Of a DNA stretch of 64,000 nt, positions 49,216-61,053 are shown piece by piece. A program made the position numbers and the translations under genes. The stretch spans positions 22,964,501 to 23,028,500 of the forward strand of contig CM027377.1 of NCBI GenBank assembly GCA_015680905.1. Direction: 5' to 3'. The DNA is from Coptis chinensis (lineage: Eukaryota > Streptophyta > Magnoliopsida > Ranunculales > Ranunculaceae). The notes under the pieces are model-generated. The model was not told where the DNA came from. It worked only from the letters and a program-made list of their open reading frames with translations, and made no database searches. The first letter of the stretch is position 1, and each line of letters opens with the position of its first letter.

Positions 49216-49867
49216 TAGGGCTGGCAATGGGTTGGATCGGTCCGGATATAGGCAAATCCAAAACCGATCCGCTTTTCAACAATAAAGACCCAGAACCAGA
49301 TCCGATCCGAACGGATATTTGAGTTAGAAGTTAGAGAACCGAACCGAACTTTTTTTTTGATTAGGATCCGATCCGTTCCGAACCAATAAGCTCAATTTCA
49401 ACCCGGTGAACCAAGTTTTTAATAATTGGATCCTAATTTTTGTTATATAAATATTAAATAATTTTTTTTTGCTAAACACAAAAACAAGATATACAAATAA
49501 AAAAGGCATAATGAATGATTTGAAATCCAAATTTGTAATAGAAACCATCTTTTTATTATGTAAAAAAATATCGTAATATTACATATGTATTTTGCATATC
49601 TTATTTTGGAACTTTAAATATTGCAATGTTGTATAAGGTAATAGAAATATATGGTGGAGGAAAATTAAAAGAATAAGACTAAAAATTTTAATTGGATTAG
49701 GTCCATAACGGTCGGTACATACTTAATCGAGAACCAATCCAATAAGAGTCCGGGTTCGATTTTCAAGACCGAACCGTCCAATATGCTAACTAACACCGTC
49801 CCGGACCCATTTTATTGGTTGAATTTGGATCGGTATCGGGTTCTTACCCGACCCATTGCCGACCCTA
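49216..49867. mobile_element. hAT-like MITE (652 bp)
   Basis: The ends are TAGGGCTGGCAATGGGT and the inverted ACCCATTGCCGACCCTA (two mismatches). The direct repeat AATTAAGGG occurs at 49207-49215 and 49870-49878, separated from the 3' end by two bases. The internal GATCCGAACC/GGTTCGGATC theme is like the element at 13156-13605. Confidence 0.6.
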
Positions 49868-49878
49868 ATAATTAAGGG

Positions 49879-50827
49879 GTGAGGGTGTATTGCATGACGA
49901 GTCTATAACCAAGGCTCTAGATGCTAGCGCGCTGAAAGGCTCTAGATCTAGATGCAGTAGCATAATCCCGCGTGCTTCTAAGCAACTCTAATAAAATTAA
50001 ATTGGAAAATCTAGAGTACACGGGATTATGGATGTGCAGTCATTTGGGCGACTGGGCTCTCCACTAACAAAAGATGAGGGTGTATTGCATGGCAATGTAC
50101 TGGATCTAGGTTCTCTTAAGCCCATTGTGTCAGTGCGACTAAGCATGCTAGAATCTCTCAAATTAAATATATATGAATCTCACCCTATTTGATTGCTTAA
50201 GCAGTTAAGCCTCAAAGGAAAAATTAATAACAACTTACATGTCTCAACTAGAATAAAAGCTAATAATTGTACTAGTAGAGGTCTAGAGGAGGATGTGCAT
50301 GAATATATGCTAGTTTTTGGCTAGAGATTGGTTTTGGATCGAGTGACTGACTTCGATCGGATCAAGGATTTTTAGGATTTTTTTTTTTTTTTTTTTTTTC
50401 CAAAAGACAAAATCTTTTTCAATTATGATCTAATTAATTTTGGATCTGCAATTTCTTTTCTAAATTCAAAAAATAATCATAAACCTCGGAATTGCCAAAA
50501 CAATCGAAAACTTTATGTTGTAACCATTTTGTGCATGTTAATGCAGCAATACATTCATAATTTATTGTTAACATATTAATACAATTATTCAACAACCATT
50601 TTGAAGTTGTTAACACAATTATGTGGTAAGCATTTTCAACATGTTTATACATTCATATGATCATATCCACTTTGTCCAAACACATGTACATTCGAAGTAA
50701 TATTTCAGAAGTGTTTTTTTTCCGATAATCCATTTGATTTGGTTGTAAAGTATCTATGGACTATAGACCTATAATTATGATTTAGTCTTAAGATATGAAA
50801 AAAAAAAAAGACAAAGATGAGCATATA
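49879..50827. other. repeat-rich spacer
   Basis: Direct repeat GAGGGTGTATTGCATG at 49881-49896 and 50076-50091. Perfect 10-bp inverted repeat CATAATCCCG / CGGGATTATG at 49961-49970 and 50021-50030. Pyrimidine tract near 50378-50400. No gene. Confidence 0.5.
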
Positions 50828-51262
50828 TCTATCTAATAAAAAGCAATGGTGTGGAGAGCCAGAGACTCCATCCGATGGTTGTCATAATCTTTTCTAAGTT
50901 GTGGCATAAGAGGGAGATCCAAGTGTTTGGAGAGTTTGTGTAATTTTATTAAGTGTAATCAATCTTATGGGATCTATCCAAAAATCAACCAAAAGTCAAC
51001 AATTAAATTTGGACTTATAAATTGTTGAAATTAGCCATAAACTGTTAAGCGCCTCCAATTGATTTGGGCTTATAAATAATGGGTAATTGGGATGGCGCTA
51101 TGGGTCATGTATTTATAAATTGAGTTGTTTATTTGGTCTTGTGCGAATATTTTATCTTTTAAGATCATTAATGCGCTCGCGCGACGGAAGCGGCGATGAG
51201 TTGTCGGGATAATATCCTTGGGCGCATCGAGTCTCGCCGGGCCGGCGCGCGGGCATACCTAG
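50828..51262 (+). mobile_element. small non-autonomous Helitron (about 435 bp)
   Basis: The 5' end A|TCTATCTAATAAAAAGC is at 50828 (50832 is an alternative). The 3' end has the perfect hairpin CGCCGG-G-CCGGCG (51235-51247), then CGCGGGCATAC and CTAG (51259-51262), followed by T. The GC-rich end against an AT-rich body is typical. It lies about 245 bp upstream of the coiled-coil gene start, in its promoter region. Confidence 0.7.
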
Positions 51263-51506
51263 TATATATATATAGTACCCGAGTATATAACAATGTTGAC
51301 TTCTTTCCACGGAATGTCAAAATAAATGAAAACCCGACCGGTATTCCATTTTGTCATTTAGCAGGACAACTCCGTAATTTCAACCAAAACCCAAAGGGTA
51401 ATTTCGTAAACAAAAAACCAACGGACACATAGCTTGCAAGAACAGCAAAAAAAAAAAAATTCTTTCCCCACAGTTCCTTCCTCAAAACTTAAAAAAAACC
51501 CAAAAA

Positions 51507-54500
51507 ATGGAAGAATCAGAGGTAAACTTTTATTTTTTCATTTTGGTGCTTTAGTTATTTCAGTTTATTTGATTTTTTTGTTTGTTTGTTTGCAGAAAAT
51601 TATGGTTTTGAAGAAAGTGTATGCAGATATGTTGCTGAATACAGTAAAAGAAGCAGCTGGAAAGATTATGGTTTGTGAAAGAAAGGCATTTTGTTTTCAG
51701 AAAGATGCTACTGATACTAAAGCAGAAGCAGTTAATATGCTTTTGAGGATTAAACAAGTTATGGATGCTAAGGTAATATTTTAGTTTTTTTTATTTATTT
51801 AAGTTGGAATGATTGTTTATGTTTGGTTTGTGGAGTGTTGTTATTTATATCATTGGCGATTACTTGTTTATTTGTACTTGTATGAGATAGTTTTGAGTTG
51901 GTTTGTGTTATTCACAAGGGGGGTGGTTTTGGACAGTTCTGTTTGGTTTTATGTTATGTTGGCGGTGGGTAGAATCTGAGAGAATGAGGTACATGCCAAA
52001 TGTAGGTGTTTGGTGAAAGTCACTATTTTAAGATTTTGAGACTAGGTGATCCTAATTGCGATAGGATAGGTTGGGTGTAAGAGTAGAAAAGGATAATCAA
52101 GCTTCAAGATGAATTTCTATATCATCTCCCATTGGAGGATGGCATATATTTCTTTCCAGCTGCAATTGAATTGAAAATTGTATCCTTTCCTTGTAATGGC
52201 GGATGTGATGTGTTATGCTGTTCAATTAGTACTTTCTGTCCACTGAACTTGTGTTTCTACTCAATGCACTTTAACATTTTCAGATCTTATAGGATTCAGT
52301 TGTGGATAGATCATGTAGTCATGTAGATACCTTGCCACATGGAAGTGTTTTTGTTTTGGTAGGAACCTACCTAGTGACAACAAATTGAAGTTCTAGTCAA
52401 CTAAAGAAGTGGGATAAAGTGTTTGTTTGGGTTCCAACCATGGGTTAAGATGTTAAATATGAAAAAAATATGGCCGTACTTGCTACTGGAAATTTTAATC
52501 ACCCTTATCCATTACTATTTCTACTGGAAAGTTTCATCGCCATCAATCTTAAAAGTATGATTAGCGCCTTTACATTGGAAGCTAGGGAGAACTACTAGAA
52601 GTTTCATTTGATTGGAGTAGCAGGGACAGGATGTGTATTCCAGTTCCAAACATGGGTTAAGATGTAAATATATGAAGGAAATATGCTCGAACTTGCCAAC
52701 TGGAAATTGGACAATTGTGCAAGTTTGTTGTGCTTGAAGAATTATTTCCAAATAGTTGTTTCTACAAAAGGATCTAAAACTAGAGAAGTGGGGCACCACT
52801 GAGATTCTCTTACTACATTCTTACGGGGTTATCTAGATAACTTCCTTAGTTATTCAGATCATATTAAAACTTCCCAACTGGGCTGCCTCCCATTGGCCCA
52901 TTTATCATTTGCACTCCAGACCTGAGTTATATAGGCATCCCTATTAAAACGAATCCTTACTAGGTTGTCACCCCTTTGACCATTTATCTTTTGCAATCAA
53001 AGCCTTGGTTGTTTTGATCATATTATCTATTAAGACATCCCTACTAGTACTTGGGTGTCACCCCTTACCCTGCTTATCAAACAACTTATGCTTTTTCAAG
53101 GGCCTACAAAATCATTGCATTGTTATGAAGGCCCACCCACACCAAATAGGTGCCTGTGTAAGTGTGTGTGTGTCTCAAATGAGTACTTTCTAGATATAAA
53201 TGAAAGAACATGTGGTCTCTCTGAATAAGTTTTGATTCAGAAATTGAAGGTGCAAGGTGTTCTTAGGGATCATAAAATCCTGAAAGGCAGAAAAGCGAAA
53301 AACCTAAATTTTCCCTGTAACTTCATAATTTTCTGGGTGAATTTTTCATGTAATGATAAAAAACAGAAGAGAATGATGAGAGGAACTCAGCAGGAAAACC
53401 ACAACATAAGAAAAAGAAAGGAAACACGAACTAACAGTGCTGGTGCCTGGTGGAGGTAACGAATTTGATGGTGGTGGTGGATCGCTTTCTATATGGTGAT
53501 CTGGAAAGTAGAAAGTGAGGCTGTTGATATCACTTAATGTAAGGTTGAGCTGATAAAAAGGAAAGAGTTTGTAGATCTTTGAAAGAATAAGAGAAGGAGG
53601 ATATTAAGGAGACAAAATAAAGAGGCACATAAGAAAGTTGAAGATCAATTTTATTGAATATGAAGACTCAGATGAACATAATAAGCTGAGACATGATACA
53701 TTAATTTGTTGAACAGTTAGATCATCAAATAAATAAAGTTACATTGACCATTTGGCCTCCTTATATGGAGAAGCCAAATTTGATAAACTAGAAACAATAA
53801 GTTCTAATTAGACTCAAAATAGGAAACTGTTAATTATTCAACTTCCTAATGCTATTGAAACCACTAATTATGATTAAACTAGCACAGAATCTTTAAATAC
53901 TAAGTAAAATGTTTGTAATTGTTGAATATATCACCATAATGGATCAAAACAATTCAGACGAGGAATATGGCTGAAATTCCATGATTGTCTATAAGCGGGA
54001 TGTGTTAAGAATAGGGCACTATACAAAGAAAGTCGCCTCGGAGAGCACTTGGCACCTTTAAATGTATCCTGATAAGAAAAATGGATTTTTCGAGCAGAGT
54101 GCAAACCTGTGCTACCAAATCTTGTTTGTGGATTTAACCTTTTGAAGCTAGTATATAAAATAATTGACATTGGCTGTGATTTTGAAGTGCATAACTTAGC
54201 ATGTATTTCAGCATGCCAGCAGTTAAGCTTGTCAGAAAGTGGTCTTAAATATCTTGAAGGTAAACAAAATAGTACGGGGAATACCCTGATAGAGGTACAG
54301 AGTCCAGACAGGCACTAATAACATAAAGTATTATCCAATTTTTTGTGCACAGGAGACTTAAAATTTTGTGTAAAAGGTGGTCTTATCCTTTTTGTAACTT
54401 TAGTAGTTTGCAAGAAAAACTAAGGGGAATGAACAGGGTAGGGGGGTTAAATAGTTGTACCAAATTGCGGTTGTTTCTTTGAGGGATACACCTTTTGGCC

Positions 54501-56614
54501 TATTCGTGTTCCGTTGTGAGTCTCCATGTTGTCACTTAGTTTAGTTTTTCTTGGAATTTGTTTACACTTGTTTCTTCCCCTGTTTCTAGTTCTTGCCTTG
54601 TAATACTATCTCATCCTTGTTCTTTACTATTATTAATATAAAATATCTACTTCACTGATAAAAAAAAATCATTGCGATCCCACATTTGATTAATTTACGC
54701 AATAGTTGATGTGTTATGTGATGATCTCAGGTCTCCCCAGTCTTAACGCCTCTCAAATATTTTCTGTTTGTTTCTTGTAGATTTTTATTGTGCAAGGGTT
54801 AGTCTCGTGAGATTGTCTGTGAACACTTAAGACCTTCCATGAGACTGACCTCTTGAGTTGTCTGTTCAGGATGCAGATAAAAGTCTCTTAGCCCTCTTCC
54901 ACACCTTTGATTTCTTTTACCATTTTCTGTTTATTGTCAACTGATTATATACCGTCTATACAGATTGCTGATATGGAAATTACATCTTTGAAACAAAAAT
55001 CGAAAATTGAAGAGCTTGAAGCGCAGCTTAATGAAGCAGAGGATGTTGTGACAGATCTTAGAGCACAGTTGAATGCAGTGCAAGATGAACTGGAAAAAAT
55101 GAAAAAAACTCGATTGAAGCCTTTGGATGAGCAAACTTCAAAAAGTTTTGCTGCTTCACACGAAAACTCTTCACATGCAAACGAACTGAAGACTTCTGAG
55201 GTCATTTTATTGCCTTCTCTGGATGCAAGGTGGAGACATAACAATGCATCTTCGGACCAGAGAAAAATTGGCGATAACTGCTGTTTTACCTCAGAAAGTG
55301 TAACCACACCAACTGACCCCTGGAGAAAATTTTCATTGGAGAAATGTTTTTCTGGTAACGCATATTTAGCATCCATAATCTTGAAAAGCAAAAGAGCCCG
55401 AGCTCTACAGAAACAGATATACTCAGAGAATTAGGTGCATTTGAAAGGAACCTTCCTGATGGGGAACGCGCCTCTTCTCATGCAGACAGAGGATCAGGAA
55501 TCAAACCTGAAGACAGGACCAACCACTAAAGAGGACATAACAGCTGAAGTAACTTGTGTTGTAGCTCCTCCCAGAGAATTTGATGTCAGGATAACAGAGA
55601 AGAAATCAGATGTGATGGAAGATGAACACGAAGCTGTCACGCCCTCTCGCAGGTTATCCTCAAGAATAAGCACTCAAAATAGGAAGGCTGTTGTTGTCCC
55701 TTGTGCTAACAATGGCGTGCAAAGCTGTGAATTATCTGATATTTGGAACGTTTATACATGTTCAGGCAATAGCATGGCCAAGTATAGAGAAAGTGTACCC
55801 AGGGCAACTGAAGAGGAAGTCGAGAAGAACTCAGACTCCCATTTTCATCCTGTGTCATCGTTGGATAAAGCTGATATCGATTCTCTTCGTGAATGTAGTG
55901 GAAATAAAACTAAAACCACTAATGAAGTAAATGTTCAAAATACTTCCGCAGAAGATGAACCAGTAGTAGATAAGTCAGAATTATCAAGACAGAATGGTGA
56001 AGACAGTTTAGGGGTTCAACTTTGTAAGGTTGATCACAAAACAGTTGATCTACCAAAAGGTTCTAATCTGACAGGTGTAGAAGCACGTAATACCTCCAAT
56101 GAAGCAAATATCCAACCTGCAAGTGACAGGCTTATCAAGTTCACATTTCAGAGGAAACGCAAAAAGGGATCCTTGAGCGACCCTGATGAAAATGAATATC
56201 AAGAACATAACACCGTGAAGAGAAGAGCAGAGGAGAATCAAATTGGTGCTCTGGCGCCTCATAAGTTTAGCTCGAATACGGAGTCTCCTGATAGTCCGCG
56301 GTTAGCACAGGTAGCTCATCAGGTTGATTAACCTTCTTCCATTATTTTTTTTTTGTTGCTCTTGGAGTGATGATGATGATTTTTATCATATCATATTGAC
56401 CAATTTGCATTTTGGACGGCCTCTTTTCTGCATGTGCATGGTGCCATGGTCATGTTCTGTTCATTTATGCCAATTAGCGATATTGCGTCCTACCCAACTG
56501 TCACCTTTTCATTTCTTGTTTTGGCATATTTATTATCTTCATCCTTCATCCCATCATCTAATTTTTTTACATGGGCAGCCAAGATCTTTGTCTGAGAAGA
56601 GATGCTTGCAATAG
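51507..56614 (+). CDS. plant-specific coiled-coil protein of unknown function
   Basis: Exons: 51507-51521 (MEESE), 51596-51772 (KIMVLKKVYADMLLNTVKEA, FCFQKDATDTKAEAVNMLLR), 54964-56322 and 56579-56614 (PRSLSEKRCLQ). All introns are GT-AG. The first part of exon 3 is a coiled coil (MEITSLKQKSKIEELEAQLN, AQLNAVQDELEKM). A long polar region follows, ending with FTFQRKRKKGSLSDPDE, EHNTVKRRAEEN and LAQVAHQ, a basic nuclear-type tail seen in an uncharacterised plant family. Around 55390-55480 the frame is disturbed. The expected LYRNRYTQRIR and AFERNLPDGE blocks lie in two other frames, and a TAG ends frame 0 at 55434. Frame 0 resumes for nearly 300 codons. Consensus error or recent lesion. Confidence 0.6.
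51773..54963 (+). other. 3.2-kb intron of the coiled-coil gene
   Basis: Begins GTAATATTTT and ends CTATACAG. It contains a diverged direct repeat (next entry) and imperfect repeats of a CATCCCTA-TTA / GTCACCCCTT type (52920-53080). No inner gene recognised. Confidence 0.6.
52431..52708. repeat. diverged direct repeat pair in intron
   Basis: 52431-52491 and 52642-52708 share CATGGGTTAAGATGT, AAATATGA-like and ACTTGC-ACTGGAAATT segments. Confidence 0.55.
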
Positions 56615-57132
56615 AACTGGCTGTTACTTGCATACGGCAATAAATATTGTTAACTTGAGGTGCACCTTCCGTGTCTTATGTAATTCTCCGCAAACGTTTC
56701 TTCAAAGATTCTCAATGGATGACCGGCTAATCGTCAAGATAGAGCACAAGATAGAGTATTTATTTCAATCATCATACTAATAAAGTAATAAGTATTGGTA
56801 ATTGTAGTAATATTTCATTTGTCATTTCTCATAGTTTTATCTTTTTGATATAAAAATGTTAAAGCTGATATATACTGGCTTCAGATGGTATTTCTATTTT
56901 CTTCGTAGCTTATCTGTATATCTGCAACAGGATCGTAAGGCGCTAGTCGTTATCATGGGAAACCTCTCATTAAGAGGGTTCCAACCTGGCTAAAGTGTAC
57001 AAGTTGTAGTGTTTTACAAGTATCCTTGACTATTATTGATAGTTTTGTTAATTGGTAGTTGAGATTAGTAATTCATTTCAACTTATAATCTTTTGAATCT
57101 TTAGTTGAGCAGGTAGAAATTAATATAGGAAA
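56615..57132. other. 3' flank of coiled-coil gene; no gene
   Basis: No coding motif. Confidence 0.4.
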
Positions 57133-57140
57133 CTTGAGAG

Positions 57141-57583
57141 CAAGGCCGGCCATAGCTTCGGTGAGGCCTTAAAGTGAAACTCAGAACTTGAGGCCTTTTT
57201 CCAAACCAAATTTTAAGTCAGTTACTCATTTTTTTTTTTGTTTGCAATTCTACACTATATAGCAAGTTTTCTTTGCCTAATAGGATTGAAATTTATGTTT
57301 ATTTTGATTAATTTGTTTCTCATAGGTGGTTAGACTTATCATTTGTGGAGATATAGTATAGAGATGGAAAATTGAAAATTTAACCATTTGAAATTTGAGG
57401 TATTTTAGGAAATTCTTTTTTAACATAAGAGAAGGAGAGTTATTACTTTTTATTAGGAGACTTTTATGGGATATGTATTATGTTTTGTAGTATCCAAAAT
57501 TTTTTTAGTAAGATTTAGTAGGAATTTTATGTTGCATAGTACGATTTTTGTGGAAATTTGGCCTTATGGACGAGCCGGCACTG
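57141..57583. mobile_element. hAT-like MITE (443 bp)
   Basis: The perfect 8-bp duplication CTTGAGAG lies at 57133-57140 and 57584-57591. The ends CAAGGCCGGCC and (inverted) CAGTGCCGGCT are imperfect inverted repeats of the common plant hAT type. No ORF. Confidence 0.75.
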
Positions 57584-57591
57584 CTTGAGAG

Positions 57592-58264
57592 GGTATTGGG
57601 ACGGTTACTAAATTTTGTGTTTACGTAGCATTCGGTTTGAAGACAGCTGAAAAGGTCCCAAACCCACCTCTTGGTCAGATCGATCTTCGTTAGCACCAAA
57701 CCACTAAATACATGTACATGTACACCCCCAGAACTTTTTCAACTAAGATCCCAGCTGGTTAGTTCTGGGAGTGGGTCTACAGGACGCCATTTTGGTGGTT
57801 TAGAGGTTCAGGTTGTCTTGAGGATATGGAGACCAACTTTTCTTCATCATTGGAGCCTGGTGGGCATCTAAATTAAGTAATTAACCAATTTTTGGAGTGG
57901 GTGAAGCCCAGAGCCCACTCAATAGGTTTATGAAAGAGGCTCAAGTCGATTATGGCATTATGGCCCAATGTAGCTAGGGGAATAAAGCAACTGTGCACAG
58001 GAACAAAAAGAGGGCAGATGATAATGTAATCTTCTGTGGAGACATGTTGGTCGTGCTGTCTATACTCTATTGTGATGTTGGCGTGCTTTTCTGTTCGATG
58101 CAGCTGCCTTCACCGTCTTTTCTTTCATTTTGTTTTTTTGCTGAAACGCACTCGTGACCCAGGTAATCCCGAATCCCGATGTCTCACTTATATTACCCAA
58201 TTAACCTTGGACCTCTTTTGTTTCTATTTGGCAGCAAGCCTGCTCTATGCATACCTTTTTAATT
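57592..58264. other. no gene recognised
   Basis: Short frames without motif. Confidence 0.4.
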
Positions 58265-59070
58265 CAGGGCCGTCTCTAAATTTTCAATGGCTCTGTGCAA
58301 ACAACAAAATGTGGTCTTCTTTCAGTCTTCCATCAATACAAAATGGATCATCGAAATATTATTTTTCTCGCATTTTTAGCTGCAAAATCATCAATGAAGT
58401 TTTCAAAATTAATTTTATCTAAAAATTCATTTTCAATAAATATTAACGCTAGCTCATTTAGTCTTTTTTGTGACATAGTCGATCTAAGATATAATTTCAA
58501 TCATTTTAATTTTGAAAACCTTATTTCTGCAGAGTAACGGAAACAGTTAACAAAATTTTATAAGCTATGCTTACTTGAAGAAGAATAAAAAGTTAGGTGA
58601 ATAAGTAATTGAGATTGATCAAAGTGAAAACTAATACAAATCTACAATTATAAAGAAAGAAATTTTGAGAACGAGAGAATACTAGATAATCAAAAGGTAA
58701 ATAAAGGGTATTTTTTTTTTTACTCTTTCTTTTGTATTTGAGTAATTGAGGGGCTCAAACAATAATTAGTTAGAGTGATTTTCCAAAAGAAAACGTTATT
58801 AATTAGGGAGAGAGATATCTAGTTGTTGAGAAGATCTCCTCATTTATTATATCTCTTATTTATTTTTATTTTACGAAAATAATTAATGAGGAAAGAGAAT
58901 ATGAGAAGATATTTCAGTTGTTTATTGTGAAATTTCCAATTTTTTGGGGTTTTGGTTGGTTTGGGATTTTGATATGCCAAATAGGCATTTTCACCTAAAC
59001 ATATTTTTTGGAGCTTTTGTATATTTAGGGCCCTATGCGGTCGCTCACATGGCACCTGCTCAGGGCCGGG
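58265..59070. mobile_element. probable hAT-like element, degraded 3' end
   Basis: Begins CAGGGCCGTCTCTAAATTTT and ends around GGGCCCTATGCGG...GCTCAGGGCCGG (59010-59070), a layout common in plant hAT non-autonomous elements. I could not find a target duplication, so the limits are uncertain. Confidence 0.4.
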
Positions 59071-59740
59071 GAGTTTCTATATTTCCAGGCTTCCAGCCAA
59101 GAAAGGTTGCGCACTCTAACATCCCTAATTCCCTATGATGATGATCACTTTGCTTTATACCAAGTACAAGTATTTTTTGCTCAATGTTTTGGTTTTCATA
59201 AACAGACATAGCTAATATTTTGGATATGTCAGACTGCTTTATATTTTTGTTAATGTAATTCGCGGATCTGATGATGGATTTTTTTGGACTATGCTCAGTG
59301 GAGTGGACAGAATTTGTTGCTCTGTGACCATTATAACAACCGTTTCCTTTCAATTTTTGAATGACTGCCTGATGGAGAAAAACATAATAAAGAAGACACA
59401 AGTGCAACGACATCCTGAGGTGTGCATTCTAAACTGCACACACGCGCCTCGCTGCCTGTGTTACATATACCAAGTTTTGAACCACATAAAACTAAGTAAA
59501 AGCCAGCAGCAAGAGTGAGATTGCACTCTGAATGTCAGTTTGTCTCCTTTGCCAATCCAAATAATGATTTATGATCATGCCACTCCAAAGTTTTGAACTC
59601 ACCATAGCTCTGGTCGATGAAAGCTGGCGTGTACTAGGTGGGACCAAATCCAGTGATAAGTGATAACAAACAGACAATATCACTTTTGCTAATTAAATAA
59701 GATTTTGTGGACTTTCTCACATCCTAGTATCCTACAACTC
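59071..59740. other. no gene recognised
   Basis: Spacer upstream of the DUF4408/DUF761 gene. Confidence 0.4.
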
Positions 59741-59748
59741 TATAAATA
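59741..59748 (+). promoter_or_regulatory. TATA box of the DUF4408/DUF761 gene
   Basis: CTC-TATAAATA lies 47 bp before the ATG at 59788, implying a very short leader. Confidence 0.6.
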
Positions 59749-59787
59749 ATCAACAACCACATTAGTGCAACACAACACACCATAGAG

Positions 59788-60312
59788 ATGGCTGAGATGA
59801 AGGAGAATCAGAAAGAGGTCGAAACAGCAATGGTAGCATTGGGAGTAGTTCTTCTAATTGCAGGAGTGAAGCATGGATTAACAACTTTGGTAGAACAATG
59901 GCGTGCATTAGTGTTCCTATTGCTCAACCTCCTCCTCTTAAGTATCCTCTTTACATCTATTCGTTTCAACTCCACCAAAGCCAAAACTAGCAACACTAGC
60001 ACTAACACCGAGAAGAAGGAAAAGGGTAAGAAGAATGTGGAGAGTAAGAGATGTAGCAGCAGTACTTGGCCAGTGCAAGTTGAGGACCTTTTCAAGATTG
60101 AAGAAACTGTTCCTATGTTGCCTCACGAGGATGAAAGAAACGACATTGTTGTGGTTGATAGTGATGATATTGATGAGCCTGAAGTGTCTAAGGAAGAACT
60201 TAATGCTAGAGTTGAATCTTTTATTATGATGTTTAGACAACAATTAGCATTAGATGCAAAGGAAAGAAGACAGGCTTTCTCATCAGTTGCGTCAAATGGA
60301 AGTTCAATGTGA
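59788..60312 (+). CDS. small membrane protein of DUF4408/DUF761 (cotton-fibre-like) type
   Basis: Intact single-exon ORF of 174 residues. Residues about 15-32 (AMVALGVVLLIAGVKHGL) and 43-60 (VFLLLNLLLLSILFTSI) are two membrane-like helices, as in DUF4408 N-termini. A Lys/Ser/Thr-rich linker and an acidic stretch (VVVDSDDIDEPE) follow. The C-terminus ELNARVESFIMMFRQQLALD is the conserved DUF761 motif. Proteins of this family are plant-specific and often stress-responsive; their molecular role is not settled. TATA box and start are well placed, and no damage is seen. Confidence 0.8.
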   Translation: MAEMKENQKEVETAMVALGVVLLIAGVKHGLTTLVEQWRALVFLLLNLLLLSILFTSIRFNSTKAKTSNTSTNTEKKEKGKKNVESKRCSSSTWPVQVEDLFKIEETVPMLPHEDERNDIVVVDSDDIDEPEVSKEELNARVESFIMMFRQQLALDAKERRQAFSSVASNGSSM

Positions 60313-61053
60313 GACAAGCTAGCAAGATTAGGGAGAAACCTTCATGACAAGCTACTGAACTCCTCCCAAATTAGATTACTTTATTTTTTAATTTTTAAAT
60401 GAAGGTATTCAATATCTTAATGAACCAGTTTCTATGTATGTTTGACTTGATATCTGGTGAGTGGTGACTTTTTGTAATTGAGAGTTGAGACAACAGTCCT
60501 CTCTTTCTTCTGTTGAACAACTCATCTGGATTGCTCTCAACAGGGGTAGCCTCTGAGAACAGCAGCCTAGTGGTTCTAGTCTTCTAGATTTATGGGGCTT
60601 CACCTAAGACTAAAAACATGTAAAATGGGGAAGATCTAGAAACTGCTGCATATCTTGAAAACGCATTCAATTTAAAAATCAATTAATATGTGATTTATGA
60701 CTGCGTAGTAAATGAGATACTCAGAGAGTCAGAGTTCGAACATGATCTGTTTTTGGCTCACTCAAGTTAAGTTCGTCGAGCTTGAATTATTGAACCCTAG
60801 CTCTTCATAGTTAATACAATATTGAGCCTGTACAATTCTAAATTTCATTACCACAAGTCATACAATCCATAGACCATAGACCATAGTCCATAGTCCATAG
60901 TCCATACAATGGTAAATTACTTGTTACCTGTTTATCCCAAAAAAACTGGAAACTGGAGTAGTACTCACAGGGCTTGGAGTATGGGCACAGGTCTAAACCA
61001 AAAGGTCCAAGAACAACCAAATAGCATAATCAGCCCATTAACAGCACTTTAAT
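60313..61053. other. intergenic; short tandem repeat
   Basis: Contains a tandem of CATAGACCATAGTC-like 7-9-bp units at about 60868-60905. No gene. Confidence 0.5.

Noticed and set aside
54945..55391. Minus-strand ORF of 148 residues rich in Ser/Cys
   Set aside because: Antisense shadow of the coiled-coil exon; no motif.
59808..60243. Minus-strand ORFs over the DUF4408/DUF761 gene
   Set aside because: Antisense shadows of an intact gene with its own TATA box.
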